Below the pieces are notes generated by a model. It saw only the letters and a list, made by a program, of their open reading frames with translations. It did not search any database and had not been told where the DNA came from. Below are positions 9,450 through 15,916 of a stretch of DNA of 15,941 nt, one piece after another (position 1 is the first letter of the stretch; the number at the start of each line of letters is the position of its first letter). Origin of the DNA: CAYTQK01 sp964439745 (lineage in GTDB: Bacteria; Desulfobacterota; Desulfobacteria; Desulfobacterales; Desulfosudaceae); contig CAYTQK010000045.1 in the NCBI GenBank assembly GCA_964439745.1, forward strand, positions 1-15,941, in the 5' to 3' direction. The position numbers and the translations under genes are program-made.

Positions 9450-9484
9450 TTATATTTAAAATATAGTTAATAATTACAGGTTAT

Positions 9485-9535
9485 TAAAAAACAAAAAGCC
9501 GGACCGCCCTGTCTGGTGATCAGGGCAACCCGGCT
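9485..9535 (-). terminator. Intrinsic terminator inside the synthase-operon leader, overlapping the aptamer
   Basis: Read on the minus strand, AGCCGG-gtt-GCCCTG pairs with CAGGGC-ggt-CCGGCT across the 9-base loop ATCACCAGA. The central gtt/ggt stretch can form three G.U wobbles, giving an almost continuous 15-bp stem, followed directly by TTTTGTTTTTT. This is a textbook Rho-independent terminator placed ~180 bases before the first synthase ATG, so it must be read through for expression. Its 5' arm (9535-9521) is also the last part of the riboswitch-like aptamer, the arrangement expected for a ligand-controlled terminator. Confidence 0.88.
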
Positions 9536-9592
9536 GTCTTTCCAAATAAAGATCCTGGGCTTTCCGCCATCCGGTTCATACCGGATGTTGGC
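9521..9592 (-). promoter_or_regulatory. Probable GEMM / c-di-GMP-I-like riboswitch
   Basis: On the minus strand the RNA starts GCCAAC (9592-9587). A perfect 7-bp hairpin follows, ATCCGGT-atga-ACCGGAT (9586-9569). Next comes GGCGGAAAGCCCAGGATCT, then a TCTTT/AAAGA stem, and finally GACAGCCGGGTTGCC (9538-9524). This order (entry strand, hairpin, conserved AAAGCC..GG, second stem, GACAGCCGGGTTGCC exit strand pairing back to the entry) is that of GEMM class I riboswitches as found in Geobacter relatives. GTTGCC can pair with GCCAAC except at one position. Departures: the usual GACGCAAAGCC reads GGCGGAAAGCC and the tetraloop is ATGA, not GNRA. In this family ligand binding sequesters the exit strand and blocks the overlapping terminator, so an ON switch is predicted. 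Whether the ligand would be c-di-GMP or 3',3'-cGAMP cannot be read with confidence. A degenerate or unrelated structured leader is the alternative. Confidence 0.62.
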
Positions 9593-9930
9593 TTTTTCCT
9601 AACGCTGTCCGGCGGAATATATGTTGCTTGTAAACGCTGTAATAACGAAGATAAACAACGTTCCTTTTAATAATGATTGTTTAATTAAGTTCAAAAAAAA
9701 TTGTTTGTCAAGAAAAAAATTGGACTGTTCGATTTAAAACGTAAATTTTTTTGACAAAAAAATGGCGGATATTTTTTTGGGGCACAACCCGGGATGAAGA
9801 GGGCCGCAACAGTGTTAAATAAAATTATAATTTCATATAGTTATTAAAAAAATTGAACGGTCGGCCAGTCTCTTTTTCAACAGAGCCCCGGACAGGACAA
9901 ATAAAATGAATTTTTTTTATTTATTTTTTT
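9593..9930. other. AT-rich intergenic control region between divergent transcription units
   Basis: No credible gene is seen here; both strands are broken by stops and long A/T runs, and composition falls sharply against the GC-rich genes on each side. Apart from the minus-strand promoter candidate, it holds GACTGTTCGATTT (9723-9735) and its inverted near-copy AAATTGAACGGTC (9850-9862). A plus-strand TATAAT at 9826-9831 could serve the MFS gene, although the bases 17 upstream (GGCCGC) make a very poor -35. TTGACA at 9751-9756 has no matching -10 at normal spacing. Confidence 0.5.
9683..9711 (-). promoter_or_regulatory. Candidate sigma-70 promoter of the synthase operon
   Basis: TTGACA, a perfect -35 hexamer, lies at 9711-9706 on the minus strand. 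The AT-rich sequence 16-17 bases downstream is CTTAAT/TTAATT (9689-9683), a poor to moderate -10. Transcription would start near 9676 and run into the riboswitch-like RNA about 80 bases later, a sensible position. The weak -10 keeps confidence modest. Confidence 0.45.
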
Positions 9931-9934
9931 TTGT

Positions 9935-9950
9935 TTCCCATATATGGGAA
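9935..9950. promoter_or_regulatory. Perfect 16-bp palindrome, possible operator
   Basis: TTCCCATATATGGGAA is an exact inverted repeat without spacer, lying 122 bases before the chosen MFS start and just downstream of a T-rich stretch. Its size and symmetry suit a site for a dimeric regulator. No regulator gene is in the window and I do not recognise the motif, so the role is a guess. Confidence 0.35.
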
Positions 9951-10049
9951 TAGGATCGCATGCGGCCTGTCGAGCCATTTGTTTTTTCTGACCAGGCCCG
10001 CGGAATGGGGGGAGTTGATTTTCGTATCAGTGGTCGCAGTCCGGCTGAA

Positions 10050-10061
10050 AAAGGGGGGGGA
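10050..10061 (+). promoter_or_regulatory. Ribosome binding site that decides the MFS start
   Basis: AAGGGGGGGGAG ends 10 bases before the ATG at 10072. It is the only good Shine-Dalgarno tract near a start in this frame; the upstream TTG at 9931 is preceded only by T and A runs. It therefore favours the shorter protein. Confidence 0.6.
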
Positions 10062-10071
10062 GCCCGGCGTC

Positions 10072-11268
10072 ATGATATCAAGGGCCGACAAAAAAATCTT
10101 TGCGACGCTGTTTTTCTCCGTGTTCAGCGCCGTCATGGGCGTCGGCATTGTCGTGCCGCTGATCCCCATTTACGCGCAAAGCCTGGGTGCCAGCGGCCTG
10201 TATATCGGCCTGGTGTTCGCCTCTTTCTCCCTGTCCCGCTCTTTTCTGCTGCCCCTGTTCGGCAAGCTGTCCGACCGCACCGGCCGCAAACCCTACATTT
10301 TCGTGGGCCTCTTCGGGTATACCCTGGTTTCGGCGGGATTTATCTTTTCCGATTCCGTTTCAAGCCTGATTCTCATCCGGTTTTTTCAGGGGATCTCCTC
10401 GGCCATGGTCGTACCCGTTGTCCAGGCCTATGTCGGTGACATTACCCCGGTCAACCGGGAGGGGATGATGATGGGCATGTTCAACATGTCCATGTTTACC
10501 AGCCTCAGTATCGGTCCCCTGGCCGGCGGATTGATCAGCGACGCCCTGGGCATGAAGGCCGCTTTTTTGTCCATGGGGGTCCTGAGCCTGATCGGCGCCC
10601 TGATGAGTTTGTTGTTCCTGCCGCCTCTCCGGGAGGAACCCATCGCCCGGCGGAAGGGCGAAACACCGGCGGCCTGGGGCGTGCTGCTGCGGGATGTGTC
10701 CCTGTACGGTATTTTTACCCTGCGGCTCTCCTATGTCTTCTGCATCGGGGTCATCTGGTGTTTTCTGCCGCTGCTTTCCCGGGATTTCGGCCTGTCCACC
10801 GCCGCCATCGGGTTTTTGATCATGCTGGGGGTGTTCATGAGCGGCCTTTTGCAGATTCCCATGGGCCGGGTGGCGGACCGGGTGGATAAGCGCAAGATGG
10901 CCGTGCTGGGCGGGGTGATCGTGGCGGTTGATATTGTTACCTATCAATGGGCCCATGGTTTCTGGGGCCTGTTCGCGGCCAGCGTGGTTTTCGGCCTGGG
11001 CGGCGGCATCGTCATGCCGCCGCTGATGGCCATGGCCGTCATCAAGGGCGGACAAAACCGCGCCATGGGATCGGTGATGTCCCTGCTGACGCTGGCCCAC
11101 AGCCTGGGCATGCTGCTGGGTGCCCTCAGCGCCGGCATCCTCATGGACCTGTTTGATATCGGCCGCGGCTTCCAGCTGGCCGGGGTCTTTATGCTGGCGG
11201 GTACCGTCGTCTTCGCGGTCTGTCTGGCGCCGCGGAAAACCGCCGCTCCCTCCCTTGACGAATCCTGA
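10072..11268 (+). CDS. MFS efflux transporter, DHA1 / TetA-like, 12 TM
   Basis: This is a proton-coupled inner-membrane exporter of the major facilitator superfamily. From ATG 10072 it has 398 residues, the usual size for DHA1 drug/metabolite exporters. The chain alternates hydrophobic helices and short loops throughout. Between helices 2 and 3 is the signature GKLSDRTGRKP (residues 64-74), repeated in weaker form after helix 8 as GRVADRVDKRK (from residue 265). Helix 4-5 carries RFFQGISSAM and later YVGDITP, as in TetA-type proteins. The frame can be extended to a TTG at 9931, but those 47 extra residues are not exporter-like. The ATG at 10072 follows the purine tract AAGGGGGGGGAG at a good distance and begins with MISRADKK before helix 1. 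It is divergent from the synthase operon and 132 bases before the activase gene. Substrate unknown; export of a synthase product is possible but unsupported. Confidence 0.9.
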   Translation: MISRADKKIFATLFFSVFSAVMGVGIVVPLIPIYAQSLGASGLYIGLVFASFSLSRSFLLPLFGKLSDRTGRKPYIFVGLFGYTLVSAGFIFSDSVSSLILIRFFQGISSAMVVPVVQAYVGDITPVNREGMMMGMFNMSMFTSLSIGPLAGGLISDALGMKAAFLSMGVLSLIGALMSLLFLPPLREEPIARRKGETPAAWGVLLRDVSLYGIFTLRLSYVFCIGVIWCFLPLLSRDFGLSTAAIGFLIMLGVFMSGLLQIPMGRVADRVDKRKMAVLGGVIVAVDIVTYQWAHGFWGLFAASVVFGLGGGIVMPPLMAMAVIKGGQNRAMGSVMSLLTLAHSLGMLLGALSAGILMDLFDIGRGFQLAGVFMLAGTVVFAVCLAPRKTAAPSLDES

Positions 11269-11292
11269 ATTTTTTGTAATAAGGGATAAACA

Positions 11293-11310
11293 AACAGTAC
11301 GACAACTGTT
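11293..11310. repeat. Inverted repeat AACAGT-N6-ACTGTT
   Basis: A perfect 6-bp inverted repeat with 6-base spacing lies 25 bases after the MFS stop and 91 bases before the activase start. No T-run follows, so it is not a terminator; operator-like spacing is the only hint. The rest of this 132-base gap shows no clear promoter (TTGACG at 11339-11344 lacks a good -10). Confidence 0.25.
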
Positions 11311-11400
11311 CCTGACATCCTGAAAAAGCTCCCGGCAGTTGACGCGGATATTCCGGCGCGTGGTCCATTCTTTAGCAATCCTGATCCTGGGACGACACCT

Positions 11401-14400
11401 ATGACATCTTCTGCTGATAACGATCTATTAATTCTTGGTATTGATATCGGCTCGGTGGCCGTGGCTGTAGCGGCGCTTACATTCGACCGGCAGATCGTCG
11501 CCACCGGCTATGCCTTTCACCACGGCGAAATCACCGCCACCGTGGAGGACCTGTTGTCTGAACTGGACCTCTCCGGCCTGGCGGCCGTGGCCGCCACCCA
11601 TACCACGCCCGACCTGGTGGACGCCGACGGCCGCTGCGACGACCAGGTGGCCGTGATCACCGCCGCCGGCCATCTCCATCCCCGGGTGGGGTCCATCCTG
11701 TTCGTGGGCGGGGAAAAGTTCGGCCTGCACCTGTTCGACGAGGATGACCGCTATGCCGGCCTGCGGACCAACACCTCCTGCGCCGCCGGCACGGGCAGCT
11801 TCCTGGACCAGCAGGCCGACCGCCTCAATCTTTCCGGCATCGGAGAATTATCCGCCACTGCCGCGGCCAACGCCGGGTCCCTGCCCAAAATCGCCTCCCG
11901 CTGCGCGGTTTTCGCCAAGACCGACCTGATCCACGCCCAGCAGGAGGGCTACCGGCTGGAAGAGATCTGCGACGGCCTCTGCCGGGGGCTGGCCAGGAAT
12001 ATCGTCGATACCGTCTGCAAGCATGAACAGCCCCGGCGTCCCATCATCTTCTGCGGCGGGGTGGCCCGCAACCCCGCCGTGGTCAACCACATCAGCCGGA
12101 TGGTCGGCACCGGTCTGGTGGTGGACGAACACGCGCCGCTTTACGGCGCCATCGGGGCGGCCCTGCGCCTGCTGGGCGAACATAAGCTGACGGCCGGTAC
12201 AGCCCCCCGGCAGCGGCCGGTGCTGCGTCCCCGGGACGAGGAAAAAACCTATGGCCACGGCCCCCTGCGGCTGAAGCAAAGCGATTTTCCCGATTTTTCC
12301 GCCGCCGCCTCGCTGTATCACCCCCAGCGGCAGGAGCGGTCCGCGCCCATCGAGATGGACCTTTACGAGGACCTGCCGGCCGGGCCGTGCCCGGTCTACC
12401 TGGGCCTGGACATCGGTTCCACCAGCACCAAGGCCGTCTGGATGCGTCCCGATAAAACGGTGCTGGCCGGCTTTTATACCCGTACCGCCGGCCAGCCGGT
12501 GGCGGCGGTCCAGTCCCTGCTGGAGGCCATGGATGACCTGGCCGGCCGCCATGACCTGGACCTGGAGATCCGCGGCGCCGGCACCACCGGGTCCGGCCGC
12601 AAGTTCGCCGGCACCCTCATGGGCGCCGACCGGATCCTGGACGAAATCACCGCCCACGCCCGGGCAGCGGTGGAACTCAATCCGGCGGTGGACACCATCA
12701 TCGAGATCGGCGGCCAGGATTCCAAGTTCACCACCCTGCGCCACGGCCAGGTGACCTTCTCCATCATGAACACCGTCTGCGCCGCCGGCACCGGCAGTTT
12801 CCTGGAAGAGCAGGCGGAAAAGCTGGGCCTGCCCCTGTCGGCCTACGCCGAGCGCACCATCGGCGTCCAATCCCCGGTCACCAGCGACCGCTGCACCGTC
12901 TTCATGGAGCGGGACATCAATTACTTTCTCAGCCGGGGCTACCAGCTGGAAGAGGTGTTGACCGCGGCCCTGCGGGCGGTCTGCGAAAACTACCTGACCA
13001 AGGTGACCGTGGAAAGCGGCATCGGCGAAACGGTCTGTTTCCAGGGAGCCACGGCCAAGAACCGCTCCCTGGTGGCCGCCTTTGAACAGCGCCTGGGCCG
13101 GCCCATTCACGTCTCCCGCTTCTGCCACCTGACCGGCGCCCTGGGAGCGGCCCTGCACCTGGTTGACGAGGCCGTGACCGAGAGTACCTTCCGGGGGCTG
13201 GACCTGTACCGGCGCCAGATCCCGGTGCGGTCCGAGGTGTGCGACCTGTGCCCCAACCACTGCAAGATCACCGTGGCCGACCTGGACGAGGGACCGGTGG
13301 CCTTCGGGTTCTTGTGCGGCCGGGACTATGACACCCGGCAATACGTGGATAACAACCGCTCCGGTTTCGACCTGGTCCGGACCCATGGCCGCGTTCTCCG
13401 GCCGGACCGGTCCCCCCCGGAAAATCCCGCCGTCACCGTGGGCATCCCGGCGGCCCTGTACCTGCACGAGGACGTCGCCTTGTGGACCGATTTTTTCCAC
13501 CGCCTGGGCCTGGGCACCGTGGTCAGCCGGGGCCGGGCGGACGATGTCCTTCAGCGGGGCAAGGCTCGGGTGGGAGCCGAGTTCTGCGCTCCCCTGACGG
13601 CCCTGCACGGGCACGTGGACCGGCTCCTGGAACAGGCCGATTACGTCTTTCTGCCCTATTACCTGGACAACCGGCAGAAGGACGGCGATGCCCGCCGCCA
13701 GTACTGCTATTACTCCCAGTTCGCCCCCACCCTGATGACCGATATGGCCCCGGACGAGAAAGCGCGGATCATTTCACCGATCTTCAAGTTTCTTTACAAC
13801 GGCTTTCAGCAGCGCCGGGCCCTGCTGCGGGCGGTGCGGCAGATAGACCATGATGCCGGCTTTTTCGAGGTGATGAGCGCCTATGAGCGGGCCGTGGATT
13901 TCCAGGAAAAGGCCCGCCAGCAGTGGCGCCGGACCCTGGACGCCGAGATGGAGACGGCCGCAGATGTCTGCGTCCTGTTCCTGGGCCGGCCCTACACGGT
14001 GCTGGACCCGGTCATTAACAAGAACATTCCCCGCATCTTCGGCACCCTCGGGGTCAAGGGTTTTTTCCAGGACATGCTCGACCTGGACCGGGTTAACACC
14101 GCGGACATCGCCCCTTTCCTTGATGAACTGCACTGGAACTATGCCGCCGATATCATCAAGGCCGCCAGGGTGGCCGCGGAGACGCCCAACCTCTACCCGG
14201 TGCTGATGACGGCCTTCAAGTGTTCGCCGGACTCCTTTATCCGGGACGTGTTTCAGTCCCTGATGGCGGCCGCGGGCAAGCCCTATCTCATCCTGGAACT
14301 GGACGAGCACGGCTCCAGCGTGGGCTACGAGACCCGCATCGAGTCGGCGGTGCGCTCCTTCCGCAACCACGCCGCCGCCCGGAAAGTGCCCGCCGGCCGG

Positions 14401-15627
14401 CCTGATCGTATCAACCCCGCACCCTGCCCGGGCCTGGCCGGCAAGACCCTGGTCCTGCCCAACTGGGACCCCGTCACCTGCCGGTTTCTGGCGGCCAACC
14501 TCCGCCGGGAGGGCATCGACACCCATCTCATGGAGGAGACCCCGGATGCCATCAAGCGCAGCATGCGCCTCAACAGCGGCCAGTGCCTGCCCATCAACAT
14601 CATTGTCCAGGAGTTCGTGGAACACGTCCGGACCCATGACCTGGACCCGGCCCGAACCTTGCTCTGGGCGGGTGACTCCCAGATCCCCTGCAATATCCGG
14701 CTGTATCCCTACAAGCTCAAGCAGATGATGGACGGCTTCGGTGAGGATATGCGCCAGGCCGCGGTTTACACCGGCATCATCACCTTTACCGATATCTCCA
14801 TGCGGGCCGCCGCCAACGGCTATTTCGCCTTCATGTTCGGCGGACTGCTGCGGCGCCTGGTCTGCCGCGTGCGGCCCTATGAAAAGGTGGCCGGGGCCGC
14901 CGACCAGGCCTTAGAAGAGGCCATCTGTATCCTGGAAGCGGCCTTTGCCGGCGAACGCCCCAAGGAGGCGGCCGTGATTGAGGCCGTGGGACGCTTTGCG
15001 CAGATCCCCACCATTCCCGGCCGCCGTCCCCAGGTGGCCATTTTCGGCGATCTTTACGTGCGGGACAACCCCGTCTTCAACCAGGACCTGATCGGGCTGA
15101 TCGAGCGCCACGGCGGCGAAGCCCTGACTACGCCTTACAACGATTACGCCAAGATGATCGCCCCGGCCTATTTCAAAAAATGGTTTACCGAGGGCAAATA
15201 CCTGGAAGTGATGGTCAACCGGGGGCTGCTGGCGGCCATGCGCCAATGGGAAAAGATCTATTACCGCCATTTTCAGCGGGTGCTGGACGAACCGGAACCG
15301 GCCTATGATCTGTCTCCCGAAGCCATCCTGGCCGAGTTCGGCATGATCCCCGAGCACACCGGCGAATCCATGGACAACATCCTCAAGATCTGCTACCTCT
15401 GCCGCCACCATCCCGACCTGGCCCTGTTCGTTCAGACCAGCCCGGCCTTCTGCTGCCCCTCCCTGATCACCGAGGCCATGGCCGAGACCATCGAGGCCCG
15501 CACCGGCGTGCCCATGGTTTCGGTCACCTACGACGGCACCGGCGGCGAAAAGAACCGCAAGATCATTCCCTACCTGAATTATATCCAGCAAAGCACGGCC
15601 GCGCCGAAAAAAGCGGGGCAGGGCTGA
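11401..15627 (+). CDS. Acyl-CoA dehydratase activase fusion: two BadF/BadG/HgdC-type ATPase modules + DUF2229-like + HgdB-like region
   Basis: The product is a cytoplasmic iron-sulfur ATPase of 1408 residues. Relatives of the activase half (HgdC, BadF/BadG) use ATP hydrolysis to push low-potential electrons into 2-hydroxyacyl-CoA dehydratases or benzoyl-CoA reductases. Module 1 (~10-260): GIDIGSVAVAVA, VGGEKFG (102-108), Cys127 in SCAAGTGSF, Cys168 in SRCAVF, and FCGGVARN. Module 2 (~333-590): GLDIGSTSTK (335-344), IGGQDSK with Asp440, Cys460 in VCAAGTGSF, Cys498 in DRCTVF. A Cys-rich DUF2229-like part follows: C614-x2-C617-x3-C621 and Cys639. The C-terminal half resembles HgdB/HgdA-type subunits, with Cys1062 in NSGQCLP, Cys1097 in QIPCN, Cys1331/Cys1334, and Cys1351-1352 in AFCCPS, then VTYDGTGG. 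The length is normal for this fused family, whose physiological substrate is, as far as I know, unassigned. The start has only a weak GGGA site 11 bases upstream, but the spacing to the first ATPase motif is right. The gene is probably monocistronic or linked to the MFS gene; a link to the synthase operon is not shown. Confidence 0.92.
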   Translation: MTSSADNDLLILGIDIGSVAVAVAALTFDRQIVATGYAFHHGEITATVEDLLSELDLSGLAAVAATHTTPDLVDADGRCDDQVAVITAAGHLHPRVGSILFVGGEKFGLHLFDEDDRYAGLRTNTSCAAGTGSFLDQQADRLNLSGIGELSATAAANAGSLPKIASRCAVFAKTDLIHAQQEGYRLEEICDGLCRGLARNIVDTVCKHEQPRRPIIFCGGVARNPAVVNHISRMVGTGLVVDEHAPLYGAIGAALRLLGEHKLTAGTAPRQRPVLRPRDEEKTYGHGPLRLKQSDFPDFSAAASLYHPQRQERSAPIEMDLYEDLPAGPCPVYLGLDIGSTSTKAVWMRPDKTVLAGFYTRTAGQPVAAVQSLLEAMDDLAGRHDLDLEIRGAGTTGSGRKFAGTLMGADRILDEITAHARAAVELNPAVDTIIEIGGQDSKFTTLRHGQVTFSIMNTVCAAGTGSFLEEQAEKLGLPLSAYAERTIGVQSPVTSDRCTVFMERDINYFLSRGYQLEEVLTAALRAVCENYLTKVTVESGIGETVCFQGATAKNRSLVAAFEQRLGRPIHVSRFCHLTGALGAALHLVDEAVTESTFRGLDLYRRQIPVRSEVCDLCPNHCKITVADLDEGPVAFGFLCGRDYDTRQYVDNNRSGFDLVRTHGRVLRPDRSPPENPAVTVGIPAALYLHEDVALWTDFFHRLGLGTVVSRGRADDVLQRGKARVGAEFCAPLTALHGHVDRLLEQADYVFLPYYLDNRQKDGDARRQYCYYSQFAPTLMTDMAPDEKARIISPIFKFLYNGFQQRRALLRAVRQIDHDAGFFEVMSAYERAVDFQEKARQQWRRTLDAEMETAADVCVLFLGRPYTVLDPVINKNIPRIFGTLGVKGFFQDMLDLDRVNTADIAPFLDELHWNYAADIIKAARVAAETPNLYPVLMTAFKCSPDSFIRDVFQSLMAAAGKPYLILELDEHGSSVGYETRIESAVRSFRNHAAARKVPAGRPDRINPAPCPGLAGKTLVLPNWDPVTCRFLAANLRREGIDTHLMEETPDAIKRSMRLNSGQCLPINIIVQEFVEHVRTHDLDPARTLLWAGDSQIPCNIRLYPYKLKQMMDGFGEDMRQAAVYTGIITFTDISMRAAANGYFAFMFGGLLRRLVCRVRPYEKVAGAADQALEEAICILEAAFAGERPKEAAVIEAVGRFAQIPTIPGRRPQVAIFGDLYVRDNPVFNQDLIGLIERHGGEALTTPYNDYAKMIAPAYFKKWFTEGKYLEVMVNRGLLAAMRQWEKIYYRHFQRVLDEPEPAYDLSPEAILAEFGMIPEHTGESMDNILKICYLCRHHPDLALFVQTSPAFCCPSLITEAMAETIEARTGVPMVSVTYDGTGGEKNRKIIPYLNYIQQSTAAPKKAGQG

Positions 15628-15766
15628 TTCATCGATTTATTTAATGAAAAACCGCAAGGGCTGCCGCGCCACACTTCCCGGCGCGACAACCGCCGCCGTG
15701 TACTATAAAAAAATTCATACGGCACAAAAAGTCCGACAGACCGCGGAATTGTGGAATTCTCCTCTT
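15628..15766. other. Non-coding stretch after the activase gene
   Basis: No gene is supported here. CGCGCC and GGCGCG (about 15666-15686) can form a 6-bp hairpin with a 9-base loop, but no T-run follows on either side, so it is at best a weak transcript end. The rest shows nothing I recognise. Confidence 0.35.
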
Positions 15767-15795
15767 TTGACATTTCCGGCTGGTTCTGATATACA
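15767..15795 (+). promoter_or_regulatory. Sigma-70-type promoter, TTGACA-N17-TATACA
   Basis: A perfect -35 (15767-15772) and a four-of-six -10 (15790-15795) are separated by exactly 17 bases. Transcription would start near 15802 on the plus strand and run through the TAAAGGGGT repeats out of the window. The small palindrome ATAAATTTAT (15796-15805) overlaps the expected start. What it drives lies beyond the edge. Confidence 0.55.
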
Positions 15796-15825
15796 ATAAA
15801 TTTATGAACCAAATTTTTGTAAAGG

Positions 15826-15896
15826 TAAAGGGGTCTAAAGGGGTCTAAAGGGGTAAATCTATAAAGTATAAAGGGGTCAAATAAAGTAAAGGGGTC
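15826..15896 (+). repeat. Five copies of TAAAGGGGT(C/A)
   Basis: TAAAGGGGT begins at 15826, 15836, 15846, 15869 and 15887; four copies continue with C and the third with A. The first three are at an exact 10-base period, the others after 23 and 18 bases, separated by partial copies such as ATAAAGTA. The last copy leads into a hairpin. Similar GGGGTC-bearing repeats recur in genomes of this bacterial group in my recollection, sometimes near REP-associated tyrosine transposase (RAYT) genes, but no transposase is visible here. Confidence 0.75.
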
Positions 15897-15916
15897 AAGT
15901 CTACTCTTGACTCTTT
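15889..15916 (+). repeat. Imperfect hairpin closing the GGGGTC repeat tract
   Basis: AAGGGGTCAAG (15889-15899) pairs with CTTGACTCTTT (15906-15916) around the loop TCTACT, giving 11 pairs with two G.T wobbles; the inner GTCAAG/CTTGAC is perfect. A GGGG tetranucleotide at the foot of an imperfect hairpin is the general layout of REP elements recognised by RAYT proteins. That classification is inference; the sequence beyond 15941 would decide. Confidence 0.5.

Noticed and set aside
8111..9466. Plus-strand open frame of 451 codons
   Set aside because: Antisense to the ketosynthase domain and running into the leader; low-complexity Gly-rich product without family features.
9751..9780. Plus-strand promoter based on TTGACA at 9751
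   Set aside because: No -10-like hexamer at 15-19 bases; the nearest TATTTT is only 13 bases away.
9931..10071. N-terminal extension of the MFS gene from TTG 9931
   Set aside because: No Shine-Dalgarno sequence, it contains the palindrome, and the 47 residues do not resemble the family; ATG 10072 has a strong purine tract.
11848..13614. Minus-strand open frame of 588 codons
   Set aside because: Shadow of the GC-rich activase gene; its product is Gly/Val/His-rich antisense sequence with no domain.
15579..15812. Minus-strand open frame of 77 codons at the right end
   Set aside because: Overlaps the activase 3' end and a promoter candidate; no ribosome binding site or known motif.
15804..15848. 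14-codon open frame after the right-edge promoter
   Set aside because: Has no Shine-Dalgarno sequence and is formed largely by the repeats; more likely chance than a leader peptide.
15826..15916. CRISPR array
   Set aside because: Units are only ~10 bases, spacers are absent or irregular, and no cas gene is nearby.
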